From CAZPDM01 sp964585305 (GTDB lineage Bacteria > Planctomycetota > Uabimicrobiia > Uabimicrobiales > JABWCH01): a stretch of 64,000 nt of DNA. How positions within the stretch are numbered: position 1 is the stretch's first letter; each line of letters opens with the position of its first letter. Location: NCBI GenBank assembly GCA_964585305.1, contig CAZPDM010000010.1:12722-76721 (forward strand). The letters run 5' to 3'. The position numbers were made by a program, and so were the translations under genes. Of this stretch, positions 8,022 through 16,647 are shown in pieces. The notes beneath the pieces are model-generated. The model saw nothing but the letters and a program-made list of their open reading frames with translations, was not told where the DNA came from and searched no databases.

Positions 8022-9446
8022 TTATCGATGTTTCATAACAAATTTATTAACTACCCAAAGCAAAGCCAAAGTAGCAATAAACATTCCTGTTGTAACAAAA
8101 GTCCAAAATCCAATAGCTCCGCCACTTTGTTTAATTTCTAGAACAACTTGCATTAAATTAAATGCCGCAGTTGCTGAAATAAAAATATTAACGAGTTGGA
8201 TGCTTTTATTTGTTCTTAAAGTATATTCTTGGATAACATAATCTGTTGCCAAATCTCGTTTTTTCTCAAGTTTTTCTTGCAGTTCTGGTATACGATGAGA
8301 AAGTCTTGCTTTTTCTAAAAATTCTTCGCGAGAAGGGTAGGGAGTAATTCCCGAACGATATGCAATAAGATCACGCATACTCTGTTTTTGCAACTCTAGC
8401 ATTTTTTCAGGTGTAGAATGTTCTCCTGCGATCTCTCTAGAAAGCAGTACACTATATAAATCAATGAGGTATTTTTCTAAGTATACCCATTCCAATAAAC
8501 AGCTATAATGTGTAGTATTATATAAAGTTGAACTATAGACATTTTGATGCTTTTTATTTTTCATTGTATCTTGCGCTAACTGTTCGCAACTGGAATCCAA
8601 GATCATCAAGTCAGAAAGACCAAAAGTATATACTGCAATTTCTTCATCACTGGCCAAATCGTTGAGGAAACTTTCTGTAACAATATCATCAGATCTTGAA
8701 GAATAACATCTGTCAAGACAACCAAGCCCACGAATTTCCCGACCAAAATTACTTGTAAGTGTAAAATCTCTAATCTTTTCACAGGGTGGGTTTGTTTTAT
8801 ATAGTTGAACTAAAGTTGAGGAAATACAACGATAATCACGAATTTCTTCTAAATCACAAAATTGTTTAAGATAATGAATAAATAAAGGACGAAGCAATTC
8901 AGAAGTAAAATCTTTCAAATTCCCAACTAAAAAAGTCCCTTCCGGACGCTGTATCCAACGGATATACTCTTTAGATTCAAAAGGAATTTTATTACAAAGT
9001 TGTTCTGGAATTTTAATGGCAAGCGTTCGCAAATTGAATCTTGTTAATTCGATAGCATCTAAGATTTCATAACCTTTTTCATCATTAAACCGAATATGAA
9101 ATTTAGCAGTCAAAATTCCACTGCGATGTAAAGAAGGGTAAACCTGAATTGTTACAAGTGATCCATTTGTAAAATTTTTAATGATTGAGTCTTCAGGCTC
9201 ATACATAATTTTGTGACGTTGCAAAACTTGAATAGCAGGTAACTCAAAATGAACCATATCGTACTTTGATAACGTGCATACTTGGTTAAAAACAAATGTC
9301 ATAACATTATAAGCTTCGGTTTCGTTAGTAAGAATATCTTTAAAAATTGAATTTGCCTTATCTTGACTAAAAAAAGAACTTGGTTTTCCCAAATCTACTG
9401 TATTGCGAAGAGTTACCGCAAAATCTGTAATGCGTAATTCTGACAT
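8022..9446 (-). CDS. unknown protein with two C-terminal membrane helices
   Basis: I do not recognise the family of this 474-residue protein. Residues 1 to about 400 are soluble-looking mixed alpha/beta, then a charged helical stretch (LQEKLEKKRDLATDYVIQEY) leads into two closely spaced hydrophobic helices at about 415-435 and 448-468 with a short tail. A large cytoplasmic domain plus two C-terminal helices recalls CorA/RMD1-like topology, but no GMN or comparable signature is present, so I do not assign that function. The gene is single: a terminator follows it and the plus-strand kinase at 9776 is divergent across a 329-base spacer. It could act on the same membrane as that kinase, but nothing in the sequence shows this. 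Confidence 0.6.
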   Translation of the reverse strand: MSELRITDFAVTLRNTVDLGKPSSFFSQDKANSIFKDILTNETEAYNVMTFVFNQVCTLSKYDMVHFELPAIQVLQRHKIMYEPEDSIIKNFTNGSLVTIQVYPSLHRSGILTAKFHIRFNDEKGYEILDAIELTRFNLRTLAIKIPEQLCNKIPFESKEYIRWIQRPEGTFLVGNLKDFTSELLRPLFIHYLKQFCDLEEIRDYRCISSTLVQLYKTNPPCEKIRDFTLTSNFGREIRGLGCLDRCYSSRSDDIVTESFLNDLASDEEIAVYTFGLSDLMILDSSCEQLAQDTMKNKKHQNVYSSTLYNTTHYSCLLEWVYLEKYLIDLYSVLLSREIAGEHSTPEKMLELQKQSMRDLIAYRSGITPYPSREEFLEKARLSHRIPELQEKLEKKRDLATDYVIQEYTLRTNKSIQLVNIFISATAAFNLMQVVLEIKQSGGAIGFWTFVTTGMFIATLALLWVVNKFVMKHR

Positions 9447-9775
9447 TTTCTACGGTGAAACACCGCCTCCAAATTTTTAAACTAAGTGGTTTGTCAACTA
9501 AATTGCTGGACATATTTTCCTTATCCTAGTGCACTCGTCCATGCACATATATGCATGGTAGGAATTAATCCGCTTATAAATGAAGGCTTTAACGAAAAAA
9601 ATTGCAGCTGAGGGTTCAATTCCTATCAGTTAAATGTCAAAAAACTTAGTTATCTACTTATTTTATATTACAAATTTTTTTCTATAATTTCCATAAAAAT
9701 TTCGCAAGTATTAGATAAAAAAGTTAAAATAATAGAGAACTTAGAATAGTATTCTTTTTTTGAAAGGATTTTTCC
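9447..9775. other. divergent intergenic region with one palindrome
   Basis: This 329-base spacer lies between divergent genes and has no credible ORF. The clearest element is a perfect inverted repeat CCATGCA (9539-9545) / TGCATGG (9552-9558) around CATATA, which could be an operator for a dimeric regulator. A T-loop-like string near 9614-9624 does not fold into a tRNA. Promoters for both flanking genes presumably lie here, but I cannot fix -35/-10 boxes with confidence. Confidence 0.4.
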
Positions 9776-11485
9776 ATGCCGATTGAAGAAAAGTTATGGA
9801 GATGGTATGAAAGGCATAAATATGCAGTAAACGCTGTATTGGAAATTGCTCAAGATATTATCCCAGGAGGAAAACTGGTATTTAATGCTTTACGAGCTAC
9901 TCATGCTTATATCTACGAACGTAAATTAAATCAACACGAAGGAGATATTCAAGAAACTTCTGATATAAAAGAACTGCAAGAAATGATGTCTCAAATCAAG
10001 CCAGAAATATCAGATTTGGTAGAAGAAATTGAGCAACATCAAGATTTTCAAAATGCAGCAAATGAAAAAGATTCCCAAACAATATGTAAAATTGTAGAAG
10101 AAAAATTTAGCACAGATGTTAACGAAGTGATTAGCAAAATTAGTCCAGTTGTGAGCATATCTGCGAAAAGGATTTCTCCTGAGAATAAAGAGACAGTAAT
10201 TATAAATAATAGTAAAGTTATAAATCAAAAATATAGACTTATAAAAATACTAGGTAAAGGAGGCCAAGGAGAAGTTTATGAAGCACTTGATTTAGCAGCA
10301 GAAAAACATGTTGCAGTCAAATTTTTACCAGCAATTTTCAGCCAAGATACAAGCGCAGTAGCTACGTTACGTGCTGAATATAATCGTGTAGTAGATAAAC
10401 TTGTTCATGCAAATATTGTTCAGTACCGTAGTATGGATCAGGATGTTGAATCTAATCGATGGTTTCTTGTGATGGATTATATTCCTGGAAGTAATTTACG
10501 AAAATGGTTGATTGAACATAGAAACAATCCTATTTCTTTAAAAGAAGCAACATCTTTTTTAGGACCTATTGCTTCTGCATTAGATTTTGCTCATCAAAAT
10601 AAGGTTGTCCATTGCGATCTCAAACCTGAAAATATTTTAATTCGTGAAAGAGATGGGAAGTTATTTTTAGCAGATTTCGGCTTGGCAAAAGAGATCCATT
10701 CTACACTTTCTACACGTAATATTGAAAGCGATGTGAGTGGTACATTACCCTATATGGCACCTGAGCAATATTTAGGACGCTGGCCAGATGAGCATACAGA
10801 CAATTGGGCATTGGGAATAATATTATATGAAATGGTAGCAGGGTATCATCCCTTTAAAGGAATAAATTTTGAACATTATAAAGATTTGATCTGCCATGAA
10901 CAACCTGAACGCCCCATGATTTTAAACCATACAGAGTGGGAATTACTATTACGATTTTTAGAAAAAGATCGTACTAAACGATTAAGTCTTGCAGTTCCTG
11001 TTTTTAAAATGGCAGTAGAAAACTTATCAATACCTCAAGAAAATATTGCTGTTCCTCCTGCTTCTTATAAAAAAGAGACAAAAGCTACTACAATTGGAGA
11101 TCTGATGAATCAAAGAGATTCTAAAAATCAATTTGAATCGACCAAGCAAGCTGATGTTTTTCGAAAAGTACGAACTCCAACTATAGATCCTATTGCACAA
11201 AAGGAATTAGAAGAAGTACGCAAACTTGCTTATCAAATACAACAACAGGCATCTCAACAAGAAGAACAAAAAAGTAAGCAAGCTTCTGGATGTTGGGGAA
11301 TAATAGCTGGAACAATTGCTGCAATAGTTGCATGGCCATTTTTTCTTATTATATTTGCTATGACATGGCAAGAGTTTGTAGGAAAACCTGATGATATAGA
11401 AGCTTCTTTAATTTTTCTTGCTTCATGTATTTTTACTATAATATTAGGAAAAAAAGTTGCAAGTCGGCTTTCTAAAAAAAGTTAA
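9776..11485 (+). CDS. membrane-anchored Ser/Thr protein kinase
   Basis: The N-terminal 150 residues of this 569-residue protein are helical, with a Gly-rich turn (IIPGGK) and a Glu-rich coil, and match nothing I recognise. A complete kinase domain follows: GKGGQGEV loop (160-167), Lys182 in VAVKF, VVHCDLKPEN (277-286) with catalytic Asp281, DFG 300-302 and APE 328-330. HRD is HCD, so this is a non-RD kinase that may not need activation-loop phosphorylation. A Gln-rich coil leads to two C-terminal hydrophobic helices (about 508-532 and 541-560), so the kinase should face the cytoplasm. The clear hairpin at 11499-11526 ends the transcript. Substrate unknown. Confidence 0.85.
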   Translation: MPIEEKLWRWYERHKYAVNAVLEIAQDIIPGGKLVFNALRATHAYIYERKLNQHEGDIQETSDIKELQEMMSQIKPEISDLVEEIEQHQDFQNAANEKDSQTICKIVEEKFSTDVNEVISKISPVVSISAKRISPENKETVIINNSKVINQKYRLIKILGKGGQGEVYEALDLAAEKHVAVKFLPAIFSQDTSAVATLRAEYNRVVDKLVHANIVQYRSMDQDVESNRWFLVMDYIPGSNLRKWLIEHRNNPISLKEATSFLGPIASALDFAHQNKVVHCDLKPENILIRERDGKLFLADFGLAKEIHSTLSTRNIESDVSGTLPYMAPEQYLGRWPDEHTDNWALGIILYEMVAGYHPFKGINFEHYKDLICHEQPERPMILNHTEWELLLRFLEKDRTKRLSLAVPVFKMAVENLSIPQENIAVPPASYKKETKATTIGDLMNQRDSKNQFESTKQADVFRKVRTPTIDPIAQKELEEVRKLAYQIQQQASQQEEQKSKQASGCWGIIAGTIAAIVAWPFFLIIFAMTWQEFVGKPDDIEASLIFLASCIFTIILGKKVASRLSKKS

Positions 11486-11498
11486 GATTATTTTATAT

Positions 11499-11526
11499 CC
11501 CTTGCAAAGCAAGGGAAAATTTTTTT
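11499..11526 (+). terminator. Rho-independent terminator after the kinase gene
   Basis: Stem CCCTTGC / GCAAGGG with an AAA loop (11499-11515), then AAAA and a run of seven T (11520-11526). Confidence 0.8.
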
Positions 11527-11546
11527 GTAAAAAAATTTTTTTTTAC

Positions 11547-11575
11547 TTGACAACTTTATAGTTCTGCAATAGAAT
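11547..11575 (+). promoter_or_regulatory. sigma70-type promoter of the PHA operon
   Basis: TTGACA at 11547-11552 and TAGAAT at 11570-11575 with an optimal 17-base spacer. Predicted transcription would start near 11582, giving a 5' leader of roughly 137 bases before the phaC ATG at 11719. Confidence 0.65.
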
Positions 11576-11586
11576 TATTATTGCAG
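11564..11586. promoter_or_regulatory. palindrome over the -10 box (putative operator 1)
   Basis: CTGCAATA (11564-11571) and TATTGCAG (11579-11586) form a perfect 8-bp inverted repeat with a 7-base spacer covering the -10 hexamer. The inner half-site GCAATA/TATTGC recurs in the second palindrome at 11688-11704. PhaR-type regulators of PHA genes favour TGC-containing inverted repeats, so a PHA-linked repressor is a reasonable inference. Confidence 0.45.
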
Positions 11587-11687
11587 TGCAACATAAACTA
11601 TATAATATAAATTTTGATATATATATGTATATAATTTATTTGCATATATATAGTTAAATATAACAAAAAATTTTTTTTGATATAAAA

Positions 11688-11704
11688 ATATTGCGTAGCA
11701 ATAT
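11688..11704. promoter_or_regulatory. palindrome just upstream of the phaC ribosome site (putative operator 2 or RNA hairpin)
   Basis: ATATTGC (11688-11694) / GCAATAT (11698-11704) around GTA, directly before the AAAGGAG ribosome-binding site and the ATG at 11719. It shares the TATTGC/GCAATA half-site with the promoter palindrome, in flipped arrangement and with a 3-base spacer. Confidence 0.4.
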
Positions 11705-11718
11705 AAAAGGAGCAGTTT

Positions 11719-13263
11719 ATGGACAATATGTTTGATATGTGGAAAAAAATGACTGAGATTTCGCAAGAAAATCTCAATTTGTGGCAAAAAATGACACAAA
11801 CCAATGCCACAATTTGGATGCAGCTTTTTGAACCATGGAAACCTATGCTAGAAGCTATTCAGAAAATGGGTCCATATATAACAAAAGGTTGGACTAATCA
11901 ACTTTCTGAAAATTATATGCAAACTCTAAATCAAAAAAGTTTAGGTGCGTTTCAAGAATGGGATAAGAAAGTTCTAAGTCAGTTACAAGAAATGGCGACT
12001 GCAAATTTTCTTTCAAGCTATCAAAAGTTAATGTCTCAAAGTGCACAAATGCTCCAGGAATCACAAAGCAGAGATCCCAATATTGTCATGGATTTTTGGC
12101 AAACTATGCTTACTGAATATTTACGTGATATGGATGCTATTACAAAAGAAACAAAAAAGATCAATATTCAGCATGTCATGGAAATTATGACAAAGATGAT
12201 GACAGGTCAATGGGATGAAAGCGTTCAAAAATACACAGAACGTTTTTGGGATTCTCTTAAAGTAAAAATGCAATATGGACCTGAATATTATGCCAATCCT
12301 GATGATGTAAAAGTAGGACAAACACCAAAAGAATTAGTTTGGCAAAAAGGAAAATGGAAATTATATCACTATAAACCAGCCGATGGTACTACGCCACAAG
12401 GATTACCAATTTTTATTGTATATGCACTTATCAATCGTTATTATATTGATGATTTGTTACCAGGGATAAGTCTTGTTGAATATTATACCAAACAAGGTTG
12501 TGATGTTTATATCACAGATTGGGGCGATCCTTCTTATGAAGATCGCGTTCTTACCTTAGATCAATTTATTGAAGATGGCGTTGGTGGAATGGTTCAATAT
12601 ATTTGCCAAAAGCATAACGTTCCTCAAGTTAATCTTCTTGGACATTGCATGGGGGGGGTGCTTAGTATTATTTATACCGCACTTCATCAAGATAAAATTG
12701 CTAAACTCATTACTCTTACTGCCCCTGTAACAGCCCGCAAAGGCGGAGTTGTAAGTGCTTGGTCTTATCTTTCTCCTATCGATCCTATCATTGACACTTT
12801 TGGGAATGTTCCTGCTAAATTAATTCGTTATACATTTATCTCTATGAAGCCCTATTATGAAGCTATTCGTTGGCATCGTTATTACACAAATTTAGACAAA
12901 GGCGATGCAAAAGCCTTAGAGATTGGCAATGCTGTTGATAAATGGGTAAATGATAATGTGGATATTCCTGGCGAATTTTTCCGCAAATTCTTCAAAGAAA
13001 TGTATATGAAAGATGCTTTAGTTCATGGAACCATGACGATCAATGATCGTAAAGTTGTCCTTTCTAATATTACTTGTCCAGTGATGAATATTTTTGGCGA
13101 AGAAGATTGGATTGTAACTCCTGAATCTGCTGAAATGCTTAACACCCTTGTTTCTAGTCCACAAAAAATAGCGAAAAAAATCTTTGGTCAGCATCTTGGA
13201 ATTTTATTTGACCCAAGAAATCGCGTCATTTGGGAGGACAGTGTAAGATTTTTTCGTGGCTAA
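11719..13263 (+). CDS. phaC: polyhydroxyalkanoate synthase (PhaC)
   Basis: Polymerises 3-hydroxyacyl-CoA into PHA storage polymer at the granule surface. The alpha/beta-hydrolase core shows the lipase-like box GHCMGG with nucleophile Cys310, Asp463 in IFGEEDWIVTP and His492 in FGQHLG, a complete C-D-H triad. At 514 residues it is longer than class III PhaC (about 355) and shorter than class I (about 590). The N-terminal 170 residues are Met/Gln-rich and helical (DMWKKMTE, NLWQKMTQT) and could stand in for a PhaE/PhaR-like partner or a granule-binding region. A strong AAAGGAG precedes the ATG. The thiolase gene overlaps its last 8 bases, so the pha genes form an operon. Confidence 0.9.
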   Translation: MDNMFDMWKKMTEISQENLNLWQKMTQTNATIWMQLFEPWKPMLEAIQKMGPYITKGWTNQLSENYMQTLNQKSLGAFQEWDKKVLSQLQEMATANFLSSYQKLMSQSAQMLQESQSRDPNIVMDFWQTMLTEYLRDMDAITKETKKINIQHVMEIMTKMMTGQWDESVQKYTERFWDSLKVKMQYGPEYYANPDDVKVGQTPKELVWQKGKWKLYHYKPADGTTPQGLPIFIVYALINRYYIDDLLPGISLVEYYTKQGCDVYITDWGDPSYEDRVLTLDQFIEDGVGGMVQYICQKHNVPQVNLLGHCMGGVLSIIYTALHQDKIAKLITLTAPVTARKGGVVSAWSYLSPIDPIIDTFGNVPAKLIRYTFISMKPYYEAIRWHRYYTNLDKGDAKALEIGNAVDKWVNDNVDIPGEFFRKFFKEMYMKDALVHGTMTINDRKVVLSNITCPVMNIFGEEDWIVTPESAEMLNTLVSSPQKIAKKIFGQHLGILFDPRNRVIWEDSVRFFRG

Positions 13264-14638
13264 AAATGAACCTGTAGAAAAAAAATCATCTGCAGAAACT
13301 AAAGATGTAAATATTACAAAGAAAGAATCTGCAGTTAAGCAACCCATTTTCAGAAAAGGATTGCGGCTTATGAAAAAAATCCAACCTTTGCCAAGAGGCG
13401 TTGCGATTGTTGGAGCAGGAATTTCCAAATTTGGAACTTTTCCAGAAAAAGCAGGCAGAGATTTATTTGTTGAAGCCTATCAAGAAATGGCAAATTCTAT
13501 TGATAAAGGCTTTGATCCCGAAGAAATTGAAATGTTATATATTGGCAATTTTTCCGGTGATATGTTTGAAGGGCAAGGTCATCTCGCGCCTATCATGAGT
13601 GACTCTGTTGGTTTAGTTCCACGTCCAGCAACTCGTGTAGAAGATGCTTGCGCAAGTGGTGGTGTTGCCTTAAGGCAAGGAATCCTTGCTATTGCATCTG
13701 GCATGTATGACGTTGTTTTGGTTGGTGGAGTTGAGAAAATGACCAATCTTCCAACTACTCAAGTTACAGATGCTTTAGGCCTTGCTGCGGACACATTATA
13801 TGAAACTCCTGTAGGTTTTACTTTCCCTGGTTTGTATGCAGCTATTGCCACATCATACTTTAATAAATATGGTGCTACTCCTGAAGATCTTATGTATGTC
13901 GCTTTAAAAAATCATGAAAATGGAGCGTTAAATCCTAATGCTCAATTTAATATGACAATTTCCGATTGGATGAAATCAAGAATAGAAGCTGCAAAGAAAA
14001 AAGGACGCCCCGCTCCTACGTGGAAAGATGTTTGGGAATTTTTAAAAGATAATGCTGGCAATCCTATGATTGCATGGCCATTACGTCTTTTTGATTGCTC
14101 CCCTGTCAGTGATGGTGCAGCGTCAGTTCTTTTAGTTGCTTCTGAATACGCACACGAATATACAGATAAACCTATCCATATCATTGGAACAGGTCAGGCT
14201 TCAGATGTACCATTATTTAGTCGCCCTGATTTAACTTCTTTATCTGCTGCAGCCAAAGCCAGTCAAATTGCTTATGAAATGGCAGGCGTCAAACCGAATG
14301 ACATTCAACTTGCAGAAGTCCATGATTGTTTTACAATTGCAGAAATTATTGCCACTGAAGATTTAGGTTTTTTCCCAAAAGGCCAAGGATGGCGTATGGC
14401 AAAAGAAGGCATAACTGCACGCAATGGAATTAAACCAATAAATTCTTCCGGCGGTCTTAAAGCTAAAGGACATCCAGTTGGAGCCTCTGGTGTAGGTCAA
14501 GTCTATGAAATTTGGAAACAAATGCGCGGTGAAGCAGGAAATCGCCAAATTTCCTGTGATATTCCTCTAGCATTAACTCATAATGTTGGTGCCACAGGGA
14601 CAACGTGTGTCGTGCATATTTTTGAAAAAAAATTCTAG
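13256..14638 (+). CDS. SCP-x-type thiolase / acetyl-CoA acetyltransferase
   Basis: Thiolase superfamily; likely condenses two acetyl-CoA to acetoacetyl-CoA for the PHA pathway. Visible motifs are GVAIVGAGISKFG, EDACASGG with the acylated Cys132, VHDCFT, and GGLKAKGHPVGASG with the catalytic His. VHDCF and GHPxGASG define the SCP-x/archaeal-type thiolases, which usually work with a DUF35 protein, and the next gene begins with a DUF35 domain. The GTG at 13256 overlaps phaC by 8 bases and gives a 38-residue Lys/Glu/Ser-rich extension. An ATG at 13370 with AAGGA in front would give the usual family N-terminus (MKKIQPLPRG). I keep the longer frame because the extension is stop-free and protein-like, but either start is possible. 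Confidence 0.85.
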   Translation: MAKNEPVEKKSSAETKDVNITKKESAVKQPIFRKGLRLMKKIQPLPRGVAIVGAGISKFGTFPEKAGRDLFVEAYQEMANSIDKGFDPEEIEMLYIGNFSGDMFEGQGHLAPIMSDSVGLVPRPATRVEDACASGGVALRQGILAIASGMYDVVLVGGVEKMTNLPTTQVTDALGLAADTLYETPVGFTFPGLYAAIATSYFNKYGATPEDLMYVALKNHENGALNPNAQFNMTISDWMKSRIEAAKKKGRPAPTWKDVWEFLKDNAGNPMIAWPLRLFDCSPVSDGAASVLLVASEYAHEYTDKPIHIIGTGQASDVPLFSRPDLTSLSAAAKASQIAYEMAGVKPNDIQLAEVHDCFTIAEIIATEDLGFFPKGQGWRMAKEGITARNGIKPINSSGGLKAKGHPVGASGVGQVYEIWKQMRGEAGNRQISCDIPLALTHNVGATGTTCVVHIFEKKF

Positions 14639-14730
14639 GCTATAAATATTAGGCAATATTTGTTTTCCCCTTTAATTTTAGTTAAAGAATGAAACATAAT
14701 ATTGCCAATAAAAAATAATCGGAGGATGCC

Positions 14731-15999
14731 ATGTCTGAACCAAACACCAATTCGGCTAATGTTATAACTCGGCCGTTCACAGCAAATTCCTTCTATCAAT
14801 ATTTGAGCGAAAAAAAGCTCATGGCTGTACGTTGCAAAAAAACAAATGCTTTATATATTCCCCCTAAAGCCGTTGTTCCAACAACAACTTCTGCTGATTT
14901 GGAATGGACACAACTTTCTGGTAAAGGAAAGCTAGCTGCTTTTACTATTATCTATATTGGTCCAACTTTTATGAATAACTCTGGCTTTAGTCGCGACAAT
15001 CCTTACATTTCCGCTATCATTACCTTAGATGAAGGTGTAGGAATTTGTTCTCGTATCATTGGACTTAATTCTAAAGATGTTCATTCTATACAAATTGGAA
15101 TGCCCCTTGTAGCGGACTATGTTTCCCAATTTGATGGTAAATCTAATAAAATTATCCTTGCCTTCCGGCCAGATATTCCCGAACAACAGACTTCCAAGGC
15201 CGAAGCTAAAGCTGTAACAGAAGAAGGAGAAGATATGAGGCTAAAAGATAAGGTTGCTTTAATTACCGGTGGAGCAGCTGGAATTGGTAAAGCTACTGCA
15301 GAATTGTTTGCTAAACATGGAGCAAAAGTTGTTATTTGCGACGTTAATGAAACTCTTGGTCAAGAAGTTGTAAAAAATCTTGGAGACAATGCCAGTTTTT
15401 ATAAAGTAAATGTTGCAAACCGCCAAGAAGTTCAATCATGGGTAGAAGCTGTTGTTGCTAAGTACAATCGTATTGATATTCTTGTTAATAATGCAGGCAT
15501 TATTCGAGATAACCAACTTGTAAAATACAAAGATGGTGCTGTCGTCAAACAAATGCCAGAATCTGATTTTGATCTTGTTGTACAAGTCAACCTCAAAGGC
15601 TCATTTAATTGTACACAAGCTGTGGTTCCATTTATGATCAAACAAAATGGCGGAGTAATTCTATGTGCCAGTTCTATAGTTGGTCTGGATGGTAATTTTG
15701 GACAAACCAATTATGTCGCTACAAAATCTGGCGTTATTGGCATGACTAAAGTTTGGGCGCGTGAGCTTGGTAAGTATAATATCCGAGCGAATGCAGTTGC
15801 TCCTGGATTTACAGCAACCGAAATTTTGAATTCTATGCCAGATAAAGTACTCAACGACATCAAATCTCATACACCATTAGGACGATTAGGTACGCCTACA
15901 GATATTGCTAATGCCTATCTATTTTTAGCATCCGATGAAGCCAGCTTTATTAGCGGCACTGTATTGCGTGTAGATGGCGGCAGTGTTCAAGGAACATAG
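14731..15999 (+). CDS. DUF35 OB-fold fused to SDR acetoacetyl-CoA reductase (PhaB/FabG-like)
   Basis: The product has 422 residues. Residues 1-150 are a DUF35 acyl-CoA-associated OB-fold (GKGKLAAFTIIYIGPTF, DEGVGICSRIIG), with three of the four expected zinc-ribbon cysteines absent: only RCKK remains before YIPPKAVVP. From Met169 onward is a full short-chain dehydrogenase: TGGAAGIG cofactor loop, NNAG, Ser in CASSIVG, Tyr328 and Lys332 of YxxxK, and a closing VDGG. In the operon it would reduce acetoacetyl-CoA to 3-hydroxybutyryl-CoA for PhaC, while the DUF35 part partners the upstream thiolase. An AAGGAG sits 5 bases before the internal ATG at 15235, so a free SDR may also be translated. GGAGG precedes the first ATG. 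A terminator follows. Confidence 0.88.
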   Translation: MSEPNTNSANVITRPFTANSFYQYLSEKKLMAVRCKKTNALYIPPKAVVPTTTSADLEWTQLSGKGKLAAFTIIYIGPTFMNNSGFSRDNPYISAIITLDEGVGICSRIIGLNSKDVHSIQIGMPLVADYVSQFDGKSNKIILAFRPDIPEQQTSKAEAKAVTEEGEDMRLKDKVALITGGAAGIGKATAELFAKHGAKVVICDVNETLGQEVVKNLGDNASFYKVNVANRQEVQSWVEAVVAKYNRIDILVNNAGIIRDNQLVKYKDGAVVKQMPESDFDLVVQVNLKGSFNCTQAVVPFMIKQNGGVILCASSIVGLDGNFGQTNYVATKSGVIGMTKVWARELGKYNIRANAVAPGFTATEILNSMPDKVLNDIKSHTPLGRLGTPTDIANAYLFLASDEASFISGTVLRVDGGSVQGT

Positions 16000-16014
16000 A
16001 ATATTTCAAACATC

Positions 16015-16055
16015 AAAAAAAAGCTAATAGTTTTGTTTAACTATTAGCTTTTTTT
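16015..16055. terminator. bidirectional terminator after the PHA operon
   Basis: Stem AAGCTAATAGTT (16021-16032) / AACTATTAGCTT (16039-16050) with a 6-base loop. It is flanked by an A run on the left and a T run on the right, so it can serve the plus-strand PHA operon and the minus-strand TlpA operon. Confidence 0.88.
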
Positions 16056-16096
16056 GTGTAATCTACTAATTAGATGAAGTTCCTGTAGAAGATATT

Positions 16097-16624
16097 TTAG
16101 TTATTAGTTTTTTTCGTTTCTTGTTCTATTTCTCTTTTAAGAAGATTGATAAAATGTTTAAGTTTTTCTTTTCTATCATAACCAATTTTTTGTTCAATAA
16201 TTTTTCCATCTTTAGCAATCAGATAATTTCTAGGAATATACCCTTTAGCAAATTGATCGTAAATTTTACGATCTGGATCTGCAACAAAAATAAGTTTATA
16301 AGAATGCTCTTCTACAAAATTCTTTATAATTTCTTCCGTTTCTTCACGTCCTACAATAATCATAACAAAATCAGAATTACTTTGATATTCTAACCAAACT
16401 TTTTGTAACTCAGGAAGTTCTGCTTTACATGGTGGACACCAAGTAGCAAAAAATGTCAACCAAACTATTTTATTTTCTAAACTAATTTTTTGTCCATCTA
16501 TTGTTGTAACTTCAGAGATTGGATTTTTTTCTCCATTTTTTAAGACATTATATGATTCATTTTCTTGGCATAATCCATAACTGGCAAGCCCTAAACATAA
16601 AAGGACGAGTAAAAATCTTTTCAT
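16097..16624 (-). CDS. TlpA-like periplasmic thioredoxin
   Basis: Thiol-disulfide oxidoreductase of 175 residues. An N-terminal signal peptide (MKRFLLVLLCLGLASYGLCQ) precedes a thioredoxin fold with FFATWCPPCKAELPEL, where the WCPPC active site is complete, and a cis-Pro region GYIPRNYLIAKDGKI. This is the TlpA/ResA branch, which reduces disulfides outside the cytoplasmic membrane, for example in cytochrome c maturation. The Cys at the signal-peptide end (GLCQ) could make it a lipoprotein, though the lipobox is weak. It is the last gene of a three-gene minus-strand run with the vWA protein 24 bases upstream, and it shares the bidirectional terminator at 16015-16055. Confidence 0.85.
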   Translation of the reverse strand: MKRFLLVLLCLGLASYGLCQENESYNVLKNGEKNPISEVTTIDGQKISLENKIVWLTFFATWCPPCKAELPELQKVWLEYQSNSDFVMIIVGREETEEIIKNFVEEHSYKLIFVADPDRKIYDQFAKGYIPRNYLIAKDGKIIEQKIGYDRKEKLKHFINLLKREIEQETKKTNN

Positions 16625-16647
16625 AATTTTTCCTTAAAATTAAAATC

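Noticed and set aside
8022..9446. Assignment as a CorA-type Mg2+ channel from the two C-terminal helices
   Set aside because: No GMN-like motif and no recognisable CorA N-terminal domain; topology alone is not enough.
9600..9640. T-loop-like string GGGTTCAATTCC suggesting a tRNA
   Set aside because: The T-stem pairs poorly and no acceptor, D or anticodon arm can be placed upstream at the right distance.
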